From assembly GCF_030812595.1 (NCBI RefSeq), contig NZ_JAUSSZ010000016.1, positions 30,885-94,884 of the forward strand: a DNA stretch of 64,000 nucleotides, given 5' to 3'. Below the pieces are notes generated by a model that was given only the letters and a program-made list of their open reading frames with translations, had not been told where the DNA came from and searched no databases. The translations under genes and the position numbers were made by a program. This stretch comes from Arthrobacter bambusae. GTDB lineage: Bacteria; Actinomycetota; Actinomycetes; Actinomycetales; Micrococcaceae. Shown one piece after another: positions 9,294-16,376 of the stretch; within the stretch, counting starts at the first letter, position 1; each line of letters begins with the position of its first letter.

Positions 9294-9407
9294 ATGCGAT
9301 CGGCGGGTACCCGAAACCGGAGCCTATCGCCGGGCACGAAGAATCGGGACAGAATATAGAACAGTCCGGCCGCTATCACCGAAACCCCGAAGGAGAAGGA
9401 TCTGCCC

Positions 9408-10010
9408 ATGCTCAGTCTGCAGGATATCGACAACATCGTCCTCAACGGAGGGATTGTCGTGGACGCCGCCGGGCAGAAAATCGGTTCAGTGGAGCAGATC
9501 TTCACCAGCGGTGACTCCGGGGATCCGGCCTTTGTCACTGTGCGGACCGGCCTGTTCGGCATGTCCGAGTCTTTCGCCCCGCTCTCCGGAGCCAGCCTTG
9601 AGGATTCAGTGATCCGGGTGGCCTTCGCGAAGGACAAGGTGAAGAACGGCCCGCGCATCGAGAGCGACCGCGGCGTGATCACGGAGGCGCAGGAACAGGA
9701 ACTCTACAGCTACTACGGGCTCGTGACAGAGGAATCCACTGAAGATGCCGGCACAGCAACCGGTCAAGGGGAAGTGCCGCTCGAAAACGAAGAGGACGCG
9801 AGCCGGCGCCAGGTGCGCCCGCAGATCGCACAGCCGCTCGACGGGCCGCCACCCCCGCCGCACCCTCACGGCGCCCCGCCGCATCCGCCGCACCCTCACG
9901 GCGCCCCGCCACATCCGCCGCACCTCCACAAGCATGTGCCCGTGCCCCCGCATCCGGGGCCGCCCCCGCCGCATCGGCCATCTGGGCCTTCGCCGGAACA
10001 GGGACATTAG
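9408..10010 (+). CDS. PRC-barrel domain protein with Pro/His-rich C-terminal tail
   Basis: Residues 1-105 form a PRC-barrel domain: MLSLQDIDNIVLNGGIVVD, the strand pair DPAFVTVRTGLFG, then SFAPLSGAS and an EAQEQELYSYYGL helix. This module is found in photosynthetic reaction centre H subunits, RimM and many actinobacterial stress proteins. An acidic linker leads to a tail from about residue 148 made of Pro, His, Gly and Ala with ten-residue repeats (PHPHGAPPHP). Such His-rich tails may bind metal ions, but this is inference. The start is supported by GGAGAAGG about ten bases upstream of the ATG. Confidence 0.85.
   Translation: MLSLQDIDNIVLNGGIVVDAAGQKIGSVEQIFTSGDSGDPAFVTVRTGLFGMSESFAPLSGASLEDSVIRVAFAKDKVKNGPRIESDRGVITEAQEQELYSYYGLVTEESTEDAGTATGQGEVPLENEEDASRRQVRPQIAQPLDGPPPPPHPHGAPPHPPHPHGAPPHPPHLHKHVPVPPHPGPPPPHRPSGPSPEQGH
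9858..9917 (+). repeat. 30-bp in-frame tandem repeat (two units plus a degenerate third)
   Basis: Two consecutive 30-bp units (9858-9887 and 9888-9917) differ at a single base and encode the ten-residue PHPHGAPPHP motif in the tail of the PRC-barrel protein. A third, degenerate unit begins at 9918. Because 30 is a multiple of three, copy-number change would lengthen or shorten the tail without a frameshift. Confidence 0.85.
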
Positions 10011-10059
10011 GCGGCCGCCGGGTGCGGCGGGATAACCGCGGCGTGTTCGCCAGAGGATT

Positions 10060-10383
10060 TCAGCCGCCGGCCGTCACCCTTACCGCTGCTGCTCCCCCAT
10101 CTGTAGAGGACGCCGTAGCGCCTGAATAAGGCCGCATCACCATGACCTGGACAGTGACCCGCCCGGGCTGCAGCTGAACAACGCGGGCATATGGCGTAGA
10201 GCAGTCGAAGGCCTGGTCCTGGGAGGGCAGGCCGGTTCGTGGATCCTGGCCGATGACCAGGTGGACATCCGAGGCGCCAACACAGGCTGCGCTCACGGTG
10301 TACGAGCCCGCGTCCTCCACCCTCGCACTCTTTCCAACCCGGCTGAGGGCGCTGTCCACTGCGCCGGAATCCTCCAGGATCAC
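10060..10383 (-). CDS. hypothetical protein, possibly a 5'-truncated lipoprotein
   Basis: The frame encodes 107 residues with a two-cysteine beta-rich stretch (SYTVSAACVG and AFDCSTPYARVV) followed by VQLQPGRVTVQVMVM, a pattern seen in actinobacterial surface lipoproteins that carry a short globular domain. No signal peptide or lipobox is present: the only start available is the GTG at 10383 with a poor ribosome site, and the frame is closed by TAG twenty-one codons further upstream. Either a cytoplasmic protein begins at the GTG or the original 5' end has been lost. It is convergent with the PRC-barrel gene. Confidence 0.45.
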   Translation of the reverse strand: MILEDSGAVDSALSRVGKSARVEDAGSYTVSAACVGASDVHLVIGQDPRTGLPSQDQAFDCSTPYARVVQLQPGRVTVQVMVMRPYSGATASSTDGGAAAVRVTAGG

Positions 10384-10576
10384 CCGCCCGGAGCCTGCCC
10401 CGAGAAGTTGCTTCGCCGCAACGAGGTTTCTCGGATAATACCGCTACGGATTTGGCTCCCCCATGACCCACCATGAATCCGAGTGTAGCGGGCAGCGTAA
10501 TTTAGCTCGCCAACACTATTGTGCCGTCGCGGCGGCAGTAGTTAACTAGTTGCGGCCGGGCAAGCTGGATAGACGT

Positions 10577-10608
10577 CTGGTGCGCCGGTTCTGGGGCCGG
10601 CGCACCAG
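10577..10608. terminator. strong GC-rich hairpin, likely terminator downstream of ocd
   Basis: A perfect 12-bp inverted repeat (CTGGTGCGCCGG against CCGGCGCACCAG) encloses an 8-nt loop. It lies 3' of the minus-strand ocd gene. No T-run follows on either strand, so it may be a factor-assisted or 'I-shaped' terminator of the kind common in actinobacteria. Confidence 0.55.
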
Positions 10609-10625
10609 GCTCCCCAACTAACTCG

Positions 10626-10664
10626 CAGTAGGCGTCGTTCGGGTCCTCGAAGCGACACCTACTG
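10626..10664 (-). terminator. second hairpin 3' of ocd
   Basis: CAGTAGGCGTCG and CGACACCTACTG form a 12-bp stem with one mismatch around a 15-nt loop, starting 18 bp after the ocd stop codon. Together with the hairpin at 10577-10608 it makes a tandem termination region; the rest of the 10384-10682 gap shows nothing else recognisable. Confidence 0.5.
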
Positions 10665-10682
10665 CCGGCCAGCTGGGACCTG

Positions 10683-11714
10683 TCATGATCCGATCGGAGA
10701 AAGTGCCCTCACCAGACCGAAGAGGTCCTTGGGGTCATCAGGGTTGGCGACGAGGTCGATCTCCTCGAAGAAGTCCGAACCTTCAACGGCATCGCGGAGA
10801 TACCGCAAGGCTGAAAAGTCCTCGATCGCGAAACCAACGGAATCAAAGATCGTGATTTGGTCCCTGGAGGTCCGGCCCGGCGCGTGCCCGCCCAGGACTT
10901 GCCAGAATTCCGTGACGGGAAAATCGGCGGACATTTGCTGGATCTCGCCTTCAATCCGCGTCTGCGGTTCGTATTCCACGAAGACGTCGCCGAGGCCCAG
11001 GATGGCCGCGTCGAGTTCCGTCTTCCCGGGGCAATCGCCCCCGATCGCGTTGATGTGAACACCCGGCGAAACCTGGTCTGCGGTCAGGATGGTGGCATTG
11101 GCCTTGTCCGCCGTACAGGTGGTGACAACGTCGGCACCCTCCACTGCATGGCCCGCCGAGCCTGCGATGGTGATATCGAAACCGAGCGGAGCCATGTTCC
11201 GGACGAACTTCTCCATCGCAGCCGGGTCGGTGTCCCAGATCCTGACAGTGTTAATCCCCAAGGCCGCCCGGAAGGCCAAGGCCTGAAACTCCGATTGGGT
11301 TCCTGTTCCGATCATCGCCATGGTCCCTGCATCGGTACGCGCGAGTTTCTTCGCGACCATCCCGGACGTAGCTGCCGTTCGCAGGGCTGTCAGCACTGTC
11401 ATCTCTGCAAGGAACGTCGGGTAGCCGTTGTGGACATCGGAAAGGACGCCGAAAGCTGTCACGGTCTGGAAGCCGCGCGCAGGATTCGAAGGGTGCCCAT
11501 TCACATACTTGAAGCCGTATGTTTCTTGGTCACTGGTGGGCATCAGCTCGATGACGCCAAAAGGCGTGTGACTTGCCACCCGCGGAGTCTTGTCAAAGGA
11601 TTCCCACCGACGGAAGTCGTCTTCCAGGTACTGAATCATCTCCGCGATGATGGCCTCCGGGCCTCGCCCAGCTGTCCAACGAACCATATTGCGGACATCG
11701 ACAAAGCGCGTCAT
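10683..11714 (-). CDS. ocd: ornithine cyclodeaminase / mu-crystallin family protein
   Basis: The 343-residue protein has the family lysine in GFKYVNGHPSNP (K69) and the NAD-binding glycine motif GTGTQSE (136-142), followed by the conserved INAIGGDCPGKTELD region. Ornithine cyclodeaminase converts ornithine to proline and ammonia using NAD+ as a recycled cofactor; relatives act as ketimine reductases or alanine dehydrogenases. The form with GFKYVNGHP and the long N-terminal region fits the true Ocd group. The ATG is preceded by GGAAAGGAG. An Lrp-type regulator gene lies upstream in the same direction, and the 158-bp gap between them contains repeated GTACATA motifs, pointing to amino-acid-responsive control. 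Confidence 0.87.
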   Translation of the reverse strand: MTRFVDVRNMVRWTAGRGPEAIIAEMIQYLEDDFRRWESFDKTPRVASHTPFGVIELMPTSDQETYGFKYVNGHPSNPARGFQTVTAFGVLSDVHNGYPTFLAEMTVLTALRTAATSGMVAKKLARTDAGTMAMIGTGTQSEFQALAFRAALGINTVRIWDTDPAAMEKFVRNMAPLGFDITIAGSAGHAVEGADVVTTCTADKANATILTADQVSPGVHINAIGGDCPGKTELDAAILGLGDVFVEYEPQTRIEGEIQQMSADFPVTEFWQVLGGHAPGRTSRDQITIFDSVGFAIEDFSALRYLRDAVEGSDFFEEIDLVANPDDPKDLFGLVRALSPIGS

Positions 11715-11785
11715 GTGCGCTCCTTTCCCTCATAAGCACTGTTGCAATGAGGCTACGGAGGAGCGATATGCATCCACAATTGCCA

Positions 11786-11843
11786 AAGTACATACTTTTC
11801 ATTGAAGACATGTACATAATGACGAGCACTGGTGCACATAATG
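11786..11843. promoter_or_regulatory. candidate Lrp operator array upstream of ocd
   Basis: Three similar motifs share the core G(T/C)ACATA: AAGTACATACTT from 11786, TGTACATAATG from 11811 and TGCACATAATG from 11833. Cores are 24 and 22 bp apart, close to two helical turns, so they would lie on one face of the DNA. The region is AT-rich relative to its neighbours and sits between the Lrp stop and the ocd start. Lrp/AsnC octamers commonly bind such phased arrays. Confidence 0.5.
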
Positions 11844-11872
11844 CCCATATCCCCGCAAGCGTCACGCGGGCA

Positions 11873-12304
11873 CTACCTCAAGACGGAGCTGAGCAACAGG
11901 CTGGTCTCGCTGTTCACGATCCCCTCGATCCCCCGGATCCTGCCCAGCACTTGGTCAAAGTCGCGGAGGCTTTCCGTGCGCAGCTCAGCCACAAGATCCC
12001 ATCCGCCATTCGTCGTGTGCAGTGCCCAGATCTCGGGGAGACCCCTGAGCTGGCGAATAACCCTGTCGGCCGACCGTCCCTCGACGGCAATGAGCGCGAT
12101 GGCCCTGATCGCAAGTGGATCGAGTTCATCGCGCACCCTCGCGGTAAAACCAACGATGGTTCCGGAGGAGACAAGGCGCTCGAGCCGGCTATTCACCGTG
12201 GCTCGGGCGACGCCCAGCTGACGGGCAAGGCTCGCCACTGACGCCCGCCCATCCTCCCGTAGGGCGGAGAGGAGCTGACGGTCGAGATCGGTGAGTGCTG
12301 CCAT
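11873..12304 (-). CDS. Lrp/AsnC family transcriptional regulator
   Basis: The protein begins MAALTDLDRQLLSALREDGR, a typical Lrp start, followed by the helix-turn-helix LARQLGVARATVNSRLERLVSSGTI and the C-terminal RAM ligand domain (residues about 65-143). The start at 12304 was chosen because the family normally begins just before 'LDRQLL'; upstream in-frame codons to 12367 lack the expected sequence. It is encoded upstream of ocd in the same orientation and is the likely regulator of that gene in response to an amino acid such as ornithine, arginine or proline. A divergent small gene begins 55 bp away. Confidence 0.9.
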   Translation of the reverse strand: MAALTDLDRQLLSALREDGRASVASLARQLGVARATVNSRLERLVSSGTIVGFTARVRDELDPLAIRAIALIAVEGRSADRVIRQLRGLPEIWALHTTNGGWDLVAELRTESLRDFDQVLGRIRGIEGIVNSETSLLLSSVLR

Positions 12305-12359
12305 AAAGATAAACGTATCGCCCATTCCCCCAGCGGGCCCGAGTCCGTAGGGTATCGAC

Positions 12360-12719
12360 ATGAGCATCTACATCAGCCCCGACTCTGCTGCGTGGTCGCT
12401 GACGGCCATGGCGACCGGCGCCTCGGCGGGATCAATCGATGATGCGAACGGCATGTCCAACTTGGTGAGGGAAATCTACGAGACAGAAGGTTTCGAAGCC
12501 TTGTCAGGTGTGGTTTTTGCCTTGGCTCATCACAACAGCCTCTCGCTGCATGCACTCGCCACGGCCACCGGGATTTCCGTACACGAGTTGCTGGAAATCC
12601 GGAAGCATCAAGGTTCCCCTTTTCATCATTCCCCCACAGGCGTAGCGTCACGGTTCGACGCCCTCCCGCCCCGGATCCAGGCAAGCCTGGAACCGCTCCC
12701 TAATGAAACCGAAGCCTGA
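12360..12719 (+). CDS. small hypothetical protein with possible helix-turn-helix
   Basis: I do not recognise this 119-residue protein. It is soluble, contains an alpha-helical middle (LVREIYETEGFEALSGVVFA) and a segment LHALATATGISVHELLEIRK that resembles a helix-turn-helix or helical hairpin. Codon use is normal for the window. The ribosome site before the ATG is weak. It is divergent from the Lrp gene, separated by 55 bp, which suggests common control. A T-rich hairpin at 12774-12803 probably ends its transcript ahead of the SAM-IV riboswitch. Confidence 0.6.
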   Translation: MSIYISPDSAAWSLTAMATGASAGSIDDANGMSNLVREIYETEGFEALSGVVFALAHHNSLSLHALATATGISVHELLEIRKHQGSPFHHSPTGVASRFDALPPRIQASLEPLPNETEA

Positions 12720-12773
12720 GGCCACCGGCTCCCAGCCTTCGCAAGCCTGACTGCCGTCCGGTTACGGAACATG

Positions 12774-12803
12774 ACGACGGCCGGTGCTGCAGGCCGCCGT
12801 CGT
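12774..12803 (+). terminator. intrinsic terminator between the small gene and the riboswitch
   Basis: ACGACGGC and GCCGTCGT form an 8-bp stem around a GC-rich loop that can itself fold. The stem is followed within a few bases by a T-rich run (TTATTTTCTTCTT), which fits termination on the plus strand before the metZ leader begins. Confidence 0.55.
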
Positions 12804-12819
12804 GGATGTTATTTTCTTC

Positions 12820-12905
12820 TTGAGTAATGAGCACCAGCGCGAAGCCCTGACTTGCTGGTCGGCAACCCTCTCTCCGGCGGGGTGCCTCAGGTGACTACTC
12901 GGCGT
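12820..12905 (+). ncRNA. SAM-IV riboswitch
   Basis: The leader contains GAGCACCAGCGCGAAGCC, TTGCTGGTCGGCAACCCTC, then GGGGTGCC and a closing TACTC that pairs with GAGTA at 12822-12826. This order of elements matches the SAM-IV class, the actinobacterial relative of the SAM-I aptamer found upstream of methionine and sulfur genes. It precedes the DUF1737-rhodanese-metZ operon by about 40 bases. SAM binding is expected to shut the operon off. The expression platform was not resolved. Confidence 0.85.
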
Positions 12906-12945
12906 ATCGACACTTTCGAACTGCAAGCGTGACTGAGGAGCACCA

Positions 12946-13203
12946 ATGCCTGAATCCACTGACGAAAAACTCTCCTACCGTCTCATCACGGGCCCTGACA
13001 CGAAGGAATTCTGCGAGCGGATCTCCACCGCCCTCGCCGAGGGATACGTGTTGCACGGCAGCCCGGCTGCGACGTTCAACGGCACCGACGTGATCGTGGC
13101 GCAGGCAATCGTCCTGCCCGCGGCGATCGCGAGCGCGGATGCCGCCGTGGCGAATGCTGTAGACCAGCTCGATGAAGAGTTCGACGGCGAGGGCCACGCA
13201 TGA
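12946..13203 (+). CDS. DUF1737 domain protein
   Basis: The 85-residue acidic protein contains the DUF1737 pattern YRLITGPDTKEFCERISTAL and GYVLHGSPAATFNG, followed by VIVAQAIVLP. The function of the family is not known; it commonly accompanies sulfur or tetrapyrrole-related genes. Here it is the first gene behind the SAM-IV riboswitch, and its stop overlaps the rhodanese start (ATGA), so the three genes are translationally coupled. GAGGAG lies upstream of the ATG. A role in sulfur transfer to or from the rhodanese is a guess from context. Confidence 0.88.
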   Translation: MPESTDEKLSYRLITGPDTKEFCERISTALAEGYVLHGSPAATFNGTDVIVAQAIVLPAAIASADAAVANAVDQLDEEFDGEGHA

Positions 13204-13616
13204 GCTACGCAGGCGACCTCAGCCCGCACGACGCCTGGGCCAAGCTCGAACAAGGCGCCATCCTGGTGGACGTCCGCACGGAAGCCGAGTGGGCACATAT
13301 CGGGATCCCGGCAACCGCATCCGCGGACAACAACCTCAAGGATCCCTTGTTCATCCAGTGGAACCTGGCCGGAGGAGTACCCAACACTCGTTTCATCGAA
13401 GAGCTGGCAAAGCAGGCTCCGGCGGCGGACGGGACCGAACTGGTCTTCCTCTGCCGCTCCGGCCAACGTTCCATCGCCGCCGCAATCGCCGCAACACAGG
13501 CCGGTTACACCGCCTACAGCGTCCTGGAGGGCTTTGAGGGCGAACCGGACCGCTACGGCGAGCGGACCGTGAACGGCTGGAAGAACCGTGGACTTCCGAC
13601 GAAACTGGGGAACTAA
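13200..13616 (+). CDS. single-domain rhodanese-like sulfurtransferase
   Basis: The 138-residue protein has the N-terminal rhodanese marker VDVRTEAEWAHIGIP (about residues 23-37) and the active-site loop CRSGQRS with C85 as the persulfide-carrying cysteine. The six-residue loop fits sulfur rather than phosphate chemistry. In mycobacteria a rhodanese gene also sits beside metZ, so this arrangement is a conserved actinobacterial one. The protein may pass sulfane sulfur to the sulfhydrylase or clear its sulfide. It overlaps the DUF1737 gene by four bases and directly abuts the metZ GTG. Confidence 0.92.
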   Translation: MSYAGDLSPHDAWAKLEQGAILVDVRTEAEWAHIGIPATASADNNLKDPLFIQWNLAGGVPNTRFIEELAKQAPAADGTELVFLCRSGQRSIAAAIAATQAGYTAYSVLEGFEGEPDRYGERTVNGWKNRGLPTKLGN

Positions 13617-14825
13617 GTGACTTTCAATCCTGACGCCGCCGGCTGGAGCCCTGACACCCAGGCCGTCCGCGGCGGTCTTGACCGCACCAACTTCCAGGAA
13701 ACGTCCGAGGCCATCTTCCTGAACTCCGGCTTCGTCTACGAATCCGCCGCAGCCGCGGAGCGCGCATTCACGGGCGAAGACGAACGCTTTGTCTACTCCC
13801 GTTACGGCAACCCGTCCGTAGCCACCTTCCAGGAGCGCCTCCGCCTACTCGAAGGCACCGAAGCGTGCTTCGCGACGGCGTCGGGCATGTCCGCTGTCTT
13901 CACCGCCCTCGGGGCGTTGCTGGCTGCAGGTGACCGCGTGGTTGCAGCGCGTTCGCTCTTCGGTTCCTGCTTCGTCATCCTCAACGAGATCCTGCCGCGC
14001 TGGGGCGTCGAGACCGTCTTCGTTGACGGGCCGGACCTCGACCAGTGGCGTGCAGCCCTCTCCGAGCCAACAACGGCAGTGTTCTTCGAGTCGCCGTCGA
14101 ACCCCATGCAGGAAATCGTGGACATCGCCGCCGTGAGCGAGCTCGCCCACGCGGCGGGGGCCACGGTCGTCGTCGACAACGTCTTCGCCACTCCCCTGCT
14201 GCAACGCTGCGGCGATCTGGGCGCCGACGTGATTGTCTACTCGGGTACCAAGCACATCGATGGCCAAGGCAGGGTCATGGGCGGAGCGATCCTGGGTACC
14301 AAGGAGTTCATCGACGGTCCCGTCAAGCAACTCATGCGGCACACCGGGCCATCGCTCTCCGCGTTCAACGCCTGGGTCCTGACCAAAGGCCTGGAGACGA
14401 TGGCGCTGCGCGTCAATCACTCCGCGGCGTCTGCGTTGCGGATCGCCGAATGGCTTGAAGGACAGCCAGCCGTCAGCTGGGTCAAATACCCGCTGCTGAA
14501 GTCACACCCGCAGTTCGAGCTCGCTGCGAAGCAAATGAAGGCCGGCGGAACCGTGCTCACCTTCGAGCTGCTCCCCTCTGCGGGGCGATCGGCGAAAGAG
14601 GCCGCCTTCGCGCTGCTGGATGGGCTCGCCGTCATCGACATCTCGAACAACCTCGGCGACTCCAAGTCGCTCATCACCCACCCCGCCACCACCACGCACC
14701 GTGCCATGGGTCCGGAAGGCCGCGCAGCCATTGGCCTGAGCGACGGCGTCGTACGGCTTTCGGTGGGGCTGGAGGATGTGGACGACCTCATCGGGGATCT
14801 GGAGCGCGCCCTCAAGCAGGTCTAG
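13617..14825 (+). CDS. metZ: O-succinylhomoserine sulfhydrylase (PLP enzyme)
   Basis: The 402-residue protein belongs to the Cys/Met metabolism PLP family. It shows YSRYGNPSVATFQERL, ATASGMSAVFTAL, ESPSNPMQEIVDI, and the PLP lysine K212 in YSGTKHIDGQGRVMGG. The GQGR insertion after the lysine motif is typical of MetZ. The enzyme makes homocysteine from O-succinylhomoserine and sulfide, in the cytoplasm. The GTG start follows the rhodanese TAA immediately. The stop TAG overlaps the stop of the convergent ligase gene in the tetranucleotide CTAG. Regulation by the SAM-IV riboswitch upstream gives end-product feedback. Confidence 0.92.
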   Translation: MTFNPDAAGWSPDTQAVRGGLDRTNFQETSEAIFLNSGFVYESAAAAERAFTGEDERFVYSRYGNPSVATFQERLRLLEGTEACFATASGMSAVFTALGALLAAGDRVVAARSLFGSCFVILNEILPRWGVETVFVDGPDLDQWRAALSEPTTAVFFESPSNPMQEIVDIAAVSELAHAAGATVVVDNVFATPLLQRCGDLGADVIVYSGTKHIDGQGRVMGGAILGTKEFIDGPVKQLMRHTGPSLSAFNAWVLTKGLETMALRVNHSAASALRIAEWLEGQPAVSWVKYPLLKSHPQFELAAKQMKAGGTVLTFELLPSAGRSAKEAAFALLDGLAVIDISNNLGDSKSLITHPATTTHRAMGPEGRAAIGLSDGVVRLSVGLEDVDDLIGDLERALKQV

Positions 14826-16129
14826 CCCGGCGCTTCGCGCCAATCCTGGCGCACCCAGGTGAGGACGGGCTGCGGCTTGGTGTCGCTCTCGTCCTTCTCT
14901 GAGCGCATGGTGATCTGAACGGCGTGCTCGACGACGGCGGCCAGCCCGGCGGCGTCGGGCATGCCCCCGTTGCTTTCGCTCCAGCGCTCGGCAACTCCAC
15001 GCTGTTCGATGGCGCCGTTACCCCGGCTCAGGATGGCCGCCACGCCGGATTGGACCAAGTCGAATTCACCCTGTTCGGCGAGCACAGGTTCCAGATATTC
15101 CACCAACGACCACACGACGTCAGCGGCGGGCTCCGGGCGAAAGGTTCCAAAGTCCAGCAGTTCGGTGCGGAGTCCGAAGTTGCTGGCCTGCCAGGATGCC
15201 ATCCGCAAGAGCGCCGTGGGCACGGCAGCTGGCTCTATCCCGGCATGGTACTCACGAACAGAAGTCTCAACCAAAGCCCTGACGAGCACCGCGATGAGGG
15301 CCGCATCCTCGGCCCGGAGGCAGACATCGGCCACCCGGACCTCGACCGTGGGAACGTGCCGGGAAAGCCTGGCGTCGAAGTACACCATGCCCTCGTCCAG
15401 CAGCACACCAGTTTCGATGAGCCTCCTGACAACCCGCCGGTAAGCACTCAAGGAACCGAAGATGGCTGACGGCCCCGAGGACGGCCAGCGATTCCACGCC
15501 TGTGTCCGGTAGCTCTCAAAACCCGTGGCCAACCCCCGCCAGTAAGGTGAATTGGCGCTGATCGCGGTGAAGACAGCGAGCTTGTCCCGGATGCGGTCCA
15601 GGATCATCACGCCTTCCTCGGGGGACTCGATCGCGGTGTGCACGTGGAATCCGCAAGTGAGCTGTTCATGCGCGGTGATGCCGAAGCGTTCGAGCATGAT
15701 CGCGTACCGCGGATCCGGAGTGGTGTGCAGGGCAGCGTCCACGGGCGACGTGGCCAACGCAGCGATCCTCGCGCCGTGGTGCCGGGCGGCGTGGCTCGCG
15801 AGGCCCCGCGCCCTGCGGATCTGGTGCAGGAGCTCGGCATAGCTTCGGCATGGCCGGGTCTGGGTTTCGATCTGCTCAAGCTTGAGCTCATGGCTTAGGC
15901 CGGTATCGGGGCCGTCGGTCTCCTCAAAGGTAACGCCGGTCTCCGGGCCGTCATGGTCCGGGCCGTCATGGTCCGGGCCGTCGTGGTCCGGGCCGTCGTG
16001 GTCCGGGCTGCCGTGGTCTGGGCCCGAGAGGAGCGCGTCGGCAAGGGCGAGCGGCTCGCCGGTCACGGGATCGACGATCAGCAATTCCTCTTCCACACCA
16101 AAAGTGCGCACGGAACAATTGTGCGCCAT
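14822..16129 (-). CDS. YbdK-type carboxylate-amine ligase (GCS2 glutamate-cysteine ligase family)
   Basis: The protein starts at the ATG at 16129 behind GCGAGGCTGCC and reads MAHNCSVRTFGVEEELLIVDPVTG, the ATP-grasp-like GCS2 opening. Further family marks are HELKLEQIETQT, CGFHVHTAIESPEEG, SPYWRGLATGFESYRTQAW and VEVRVADVCL. Members ligate a carboxylate to an amine using ATP; E. coli YbdK has weak glutamate-cysteine ligase activity. Mycothiol producers do not need glutathione, so the true substrates are unclear. Residues 37-62 are a run of DHDGP repeats inserted between the N-terminal strands, not part of the family core. The gene is convergent with metZ; longer upstream frames run through the repeat element at 16219 and are not believed. 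Confidence 0.85.
   Translation of the reverse strand: MAHNCSVRTFGVEEELLIVDPVTGEPLALADALLSGPDHGSPDHDGPDHDGPDHDGPDHDGPETGVTFEETDGPDTGLSHELKLEQIETQTRPCRSYAELLHQIRRARGLASHAARHHGARIAALATSPVDAALHTTPDPRYAIMLERFGITAHEQLTCGFHVHTAIESPEEGVMILDRIRDKLAVFTAISANSPYWRGLATGFESYRTQAWNRWPSSGPSAIFGSLSAYRRVVRRLIETGVLLDEGMVYFDARLSRHVPTVEVRVADVCLRAEDAALIAVLVRALVETSVREYHAGIEPAAVPTALLRMASWQASNFGLRTELLDFGTFRPEPAADVVWSLVEYLEPVLAEQGEFDLVQSGVAAILSRGNGAIEQRGVAERWSESNGGMPDAAGLAAVVEHAVQITMRSEKDESDTKPQPVLTWVRQDWREAPG
15942..16016. repeat. five tandem 15-bp units inside the ligase gene
   Basis: Five exact-length 15-bp units, nearly identical to each other, encode (DHDGP)n near the N-terminus of the YbdK-type protein. The unit is a whole number of codons, so slippage would change the length of an acidic His/Asp loop without disrupting the frame. 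Confidence 0.9.
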
Positions 16130-16218
16130 GGCAGCCTCGCGGAGACAGTGGCGCGTCCGGGGTGGGTGTGGGCGTGTTGGCAGGGCGGGCTTGGGTCGGG
16201 GTTTGGCAGGGTGGGCAG

Positions 16219-16306
16219 ATTCTGCTGGATCATTCCTGCCGTACGGATGGCACTTCCCCATTTTCCGGGCATGGGCGAAAGCCAGACCGGGATGATCCAG
16301 CAAAAT
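16219..16306. repeat. palindromic element family 1, copy A (88 bp, 15-bp terminal inverted repeats)
   Basis: The left end ATTCTGCTGGATCAT (16219-16233) is repeated in inverse at 16292-16306 with one mismatch. The 58-bp interior is partly alignable with copy B (for example CATTTTC near the middle). The element lies between the divergent ligase gene and DUF559 gene. Confidence 0.85.
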
Positions 16307-16376
16307 GTCGGCCGAGTCATCCACATACGCCACATTCCCTGGCTCGTCAGCCCCAGCATCGTGTCTAGCTGGATCC

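Noticed and set aside
15942..16016. CRISPR or VNTR regulatory element
   Set aside because: Units are contiguous, 15 bp, and in frame within a conserved enzyme gene; interpreted as protein-coding repeat.
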